The notes under the pieces: generated by a model
Databases searched by the model: none
Told to the model about the DNA's origin: nothing
The model's input: only the letters and a program-made list of their open reading frames with translations
Made by a program: the position numbers and the translations under genes
Assembly: GCA_030636465.1 (NCBI GenBank)
Contig: DAOVWW010000123.1
Span: 1-5,464 of the forward strand
Direction of reading: 5' to 3'
Source of the DNA: Gammaproteobacteria bacterium
Lineage (GTDB): Bacteria; Pseudomonadota; Gammaproteobacteria; BMS3Bbin11
DNA length: 5,464 nucleotides
Part shown: positions 4,706-5,464 of the stretch, in pieces
Layout of the letters: the number at the start of each line of letters is the position of its first letter
Position numbering within the stretch: position 1 is the first letter of the stretch

Positions 4706-5464
4706 GTGATTCAAAGTAATAAAGATCCACTTGTTATCGCAGGTGTGGAATATAACTCCCGGCTTCTGGTTGGTACCGGCAAATATAAAGACATGGATGA
4801 GACCCGTGATGCGATTGAAGCCAGTGGTGCCGAGATCATTACCATTGCAATTCGTCGCACTAATATCGGGCAAACACCCGGTGAGGCGAATATTCTTGAT
4901 GTATTGTCACCTGAGAAATACACGATTTTGCCGAACACTGCGGGATGTTATACCGCTAAAGATGCCGTTAGAACACTCATGCTTGCGCGTGAATTACTGG
5001 ATGGCCATCAGCTATGCAAACTGGAAGTGTTAGGTGATGAAAAAACACTCTATCCCGATATGCCTGCAACGATGGAAGCCGCTGAAACCCTGATAAAAGA
5101 CGGTTTTCAGGTGATGGTCTATATGAATGATGACCCTATACTGGCAAAGCGCCTGGCAGAAATGGGATGTGTCGCCGTTATGCCTCTGGCTGCACCCATT
5201 GGTTCTGGACTGGGCGTACGAAATCCGCATAATATTCGTTTTATTGTTGAAGAAGCTACCGTACCCGTGCTGATTGATGCCGGTGTTGGTACAGCCAGTG
5301 ATGCAGCCGTTGCCATGGAGCTGGGTGTTGACGGTGTTTTAATGAATACCGCGATTGCCGGGGCAAACAAACCTGTGTTGATGGCGGCAGCAATGAATAA
5401 GGCAGTGCAGGCGGGCAGAGAGGCATGGCTGGCAGGAAGAATGCCAAGAAAGGCCTATGCATCA
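4706..5464 (+). CDS. thiG: Thiazole synthase ThiG, 3' end missing
   Basis: Condenses 1-deoxy-D-xylulose 5-phosphate, dehydroglycine (or glycine imine) and ThiS thiocarboxylate into the thiazole phosphate of thiamine. A TIM-barrel enzyme of the cytoplasm. 253 codons are visible and the frame is open at the window end; the family is about 255-270 residues, so only a few are missing. Motifs: [16 protein letters not shown] (18-33), VAIRRTN-like segment ITIAIRRTN (45-53), NTAGCYTA (77-84), [14 protein letters not shown] (105-118) with Lys105 as the expected Schiff-base lysine, [11 protein letters not shown] (164-174) and the phosphate-binding [11 protein letters not shown]. The start is GTG at 4706, preceded 6 bases upstream by AAAGGT (4694-4699), and it yields the usual short lead to LVIAG. 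An earlier GTG at 4698 meets a stop at once. It follows thiS and probably shares its transcript. Confidence 0.95.
   Translation, partial: MIQSNKDPLVIAGVEYNSRLLVGTGKYKDMDETRDAIEASGAEIITIAIRRTNIGQTPGEANILDVLSPEKYTILPNTAGCYTAKDAVRTLMLARELLDGHQLCKLEVLGDEKTLYPDMPATMEAAETLIKDGFQVMVYMNDDPILAKRLAEMGCVAVMPLAAPIGSGLGVRNPHNIRFIVEEATVPVLIDAGVGTASDAAVAMELGVDGVLMNTAIAGANKPVLMAAAMNKAVQAGREAWLAGRMPRKAYAS

Noticed and set aside
4731..5033. Overlapping 100-codon frame within thiG, and antisense frames over fumC, the hydrolase and thiG
   Set aside because: They run across strongly conserved genes in other frames, match no family I recognise and lack ribosome sites; they are shadows.
1..5464. CRISPR array, tRNA/rRNA gene, toxin-antitoxin pair, phage or defence module
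   Set aside because: No regularly spaced 25-40 bp repeats, no tRNA-like cloverleaf, and all frames of size are accounted for by metabolic genes.

Overview
The window reads as a stretch of a moderate-GC proteobacterial chromosome, most likely a gammaproteobacterium. That placement is an inference from the protein sequences: TruD, PurU with an ACT domain, class II fumarase, and a thiS-thiG pair. All complete genes are ordinary housekeeping or metabolic genes, with no sign of a defence, secretion or phage system. The interest lies in the intergenic DNA, which is unusually rich in small repeats.

Layout. Bases 2-844 (+) are truD without its N-terminal part, though the catalytic Asp is present. 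A 56-base convergent gap filled with a heptad-repeat array separates it from purU (901-1770, -). purU and fumC (1872-3257, +) diverge from a 101-base control region. Between fumC and an alpha/beta hydrolase gene (3458-4105, +) lies a second heptad array, homologous to the first in inverted orientation. It is split by a 128-bp MITE-like element with terminal inverted repeats and a near-perfect 6-bp target duplication. A 308-base gap follows, holding a REPIN-type pair of inverted REP palindromes, two further stem-loops and a leader hairpin. Then come thiS (4414-4617, GTG start) and thiG (4706-5464, GTG start, running off the end). A third, shorter heptad array sits between thiS and thiG.

How the genes relate. 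purU (10-formyl-THF to THF plus formate), fumC (TCA cycle) and truD (tRNA pseudouridylation) have no obvious joint task. thiS and thiG work together: ThiS thiocarboxylate is the sulfur donor used by ThiG to build the thiazole moiety of thiamine. I saw no TPP riboswitch ahead of thiS.

Main discovery candidate: the two long heptad arrays align without gaps over 56 bp (50 identities) only if 134 bases (3299-3432) are removed from the second. Array 1 therefore acts as a natural empty site for the mobile element in array 2. The heptad arrays themselves (7-bp units, intergenic, at three loci in 5.5 kb) look like a dispersed repeat family comparable in unit size to the STRR repeats of cyanobacteria.
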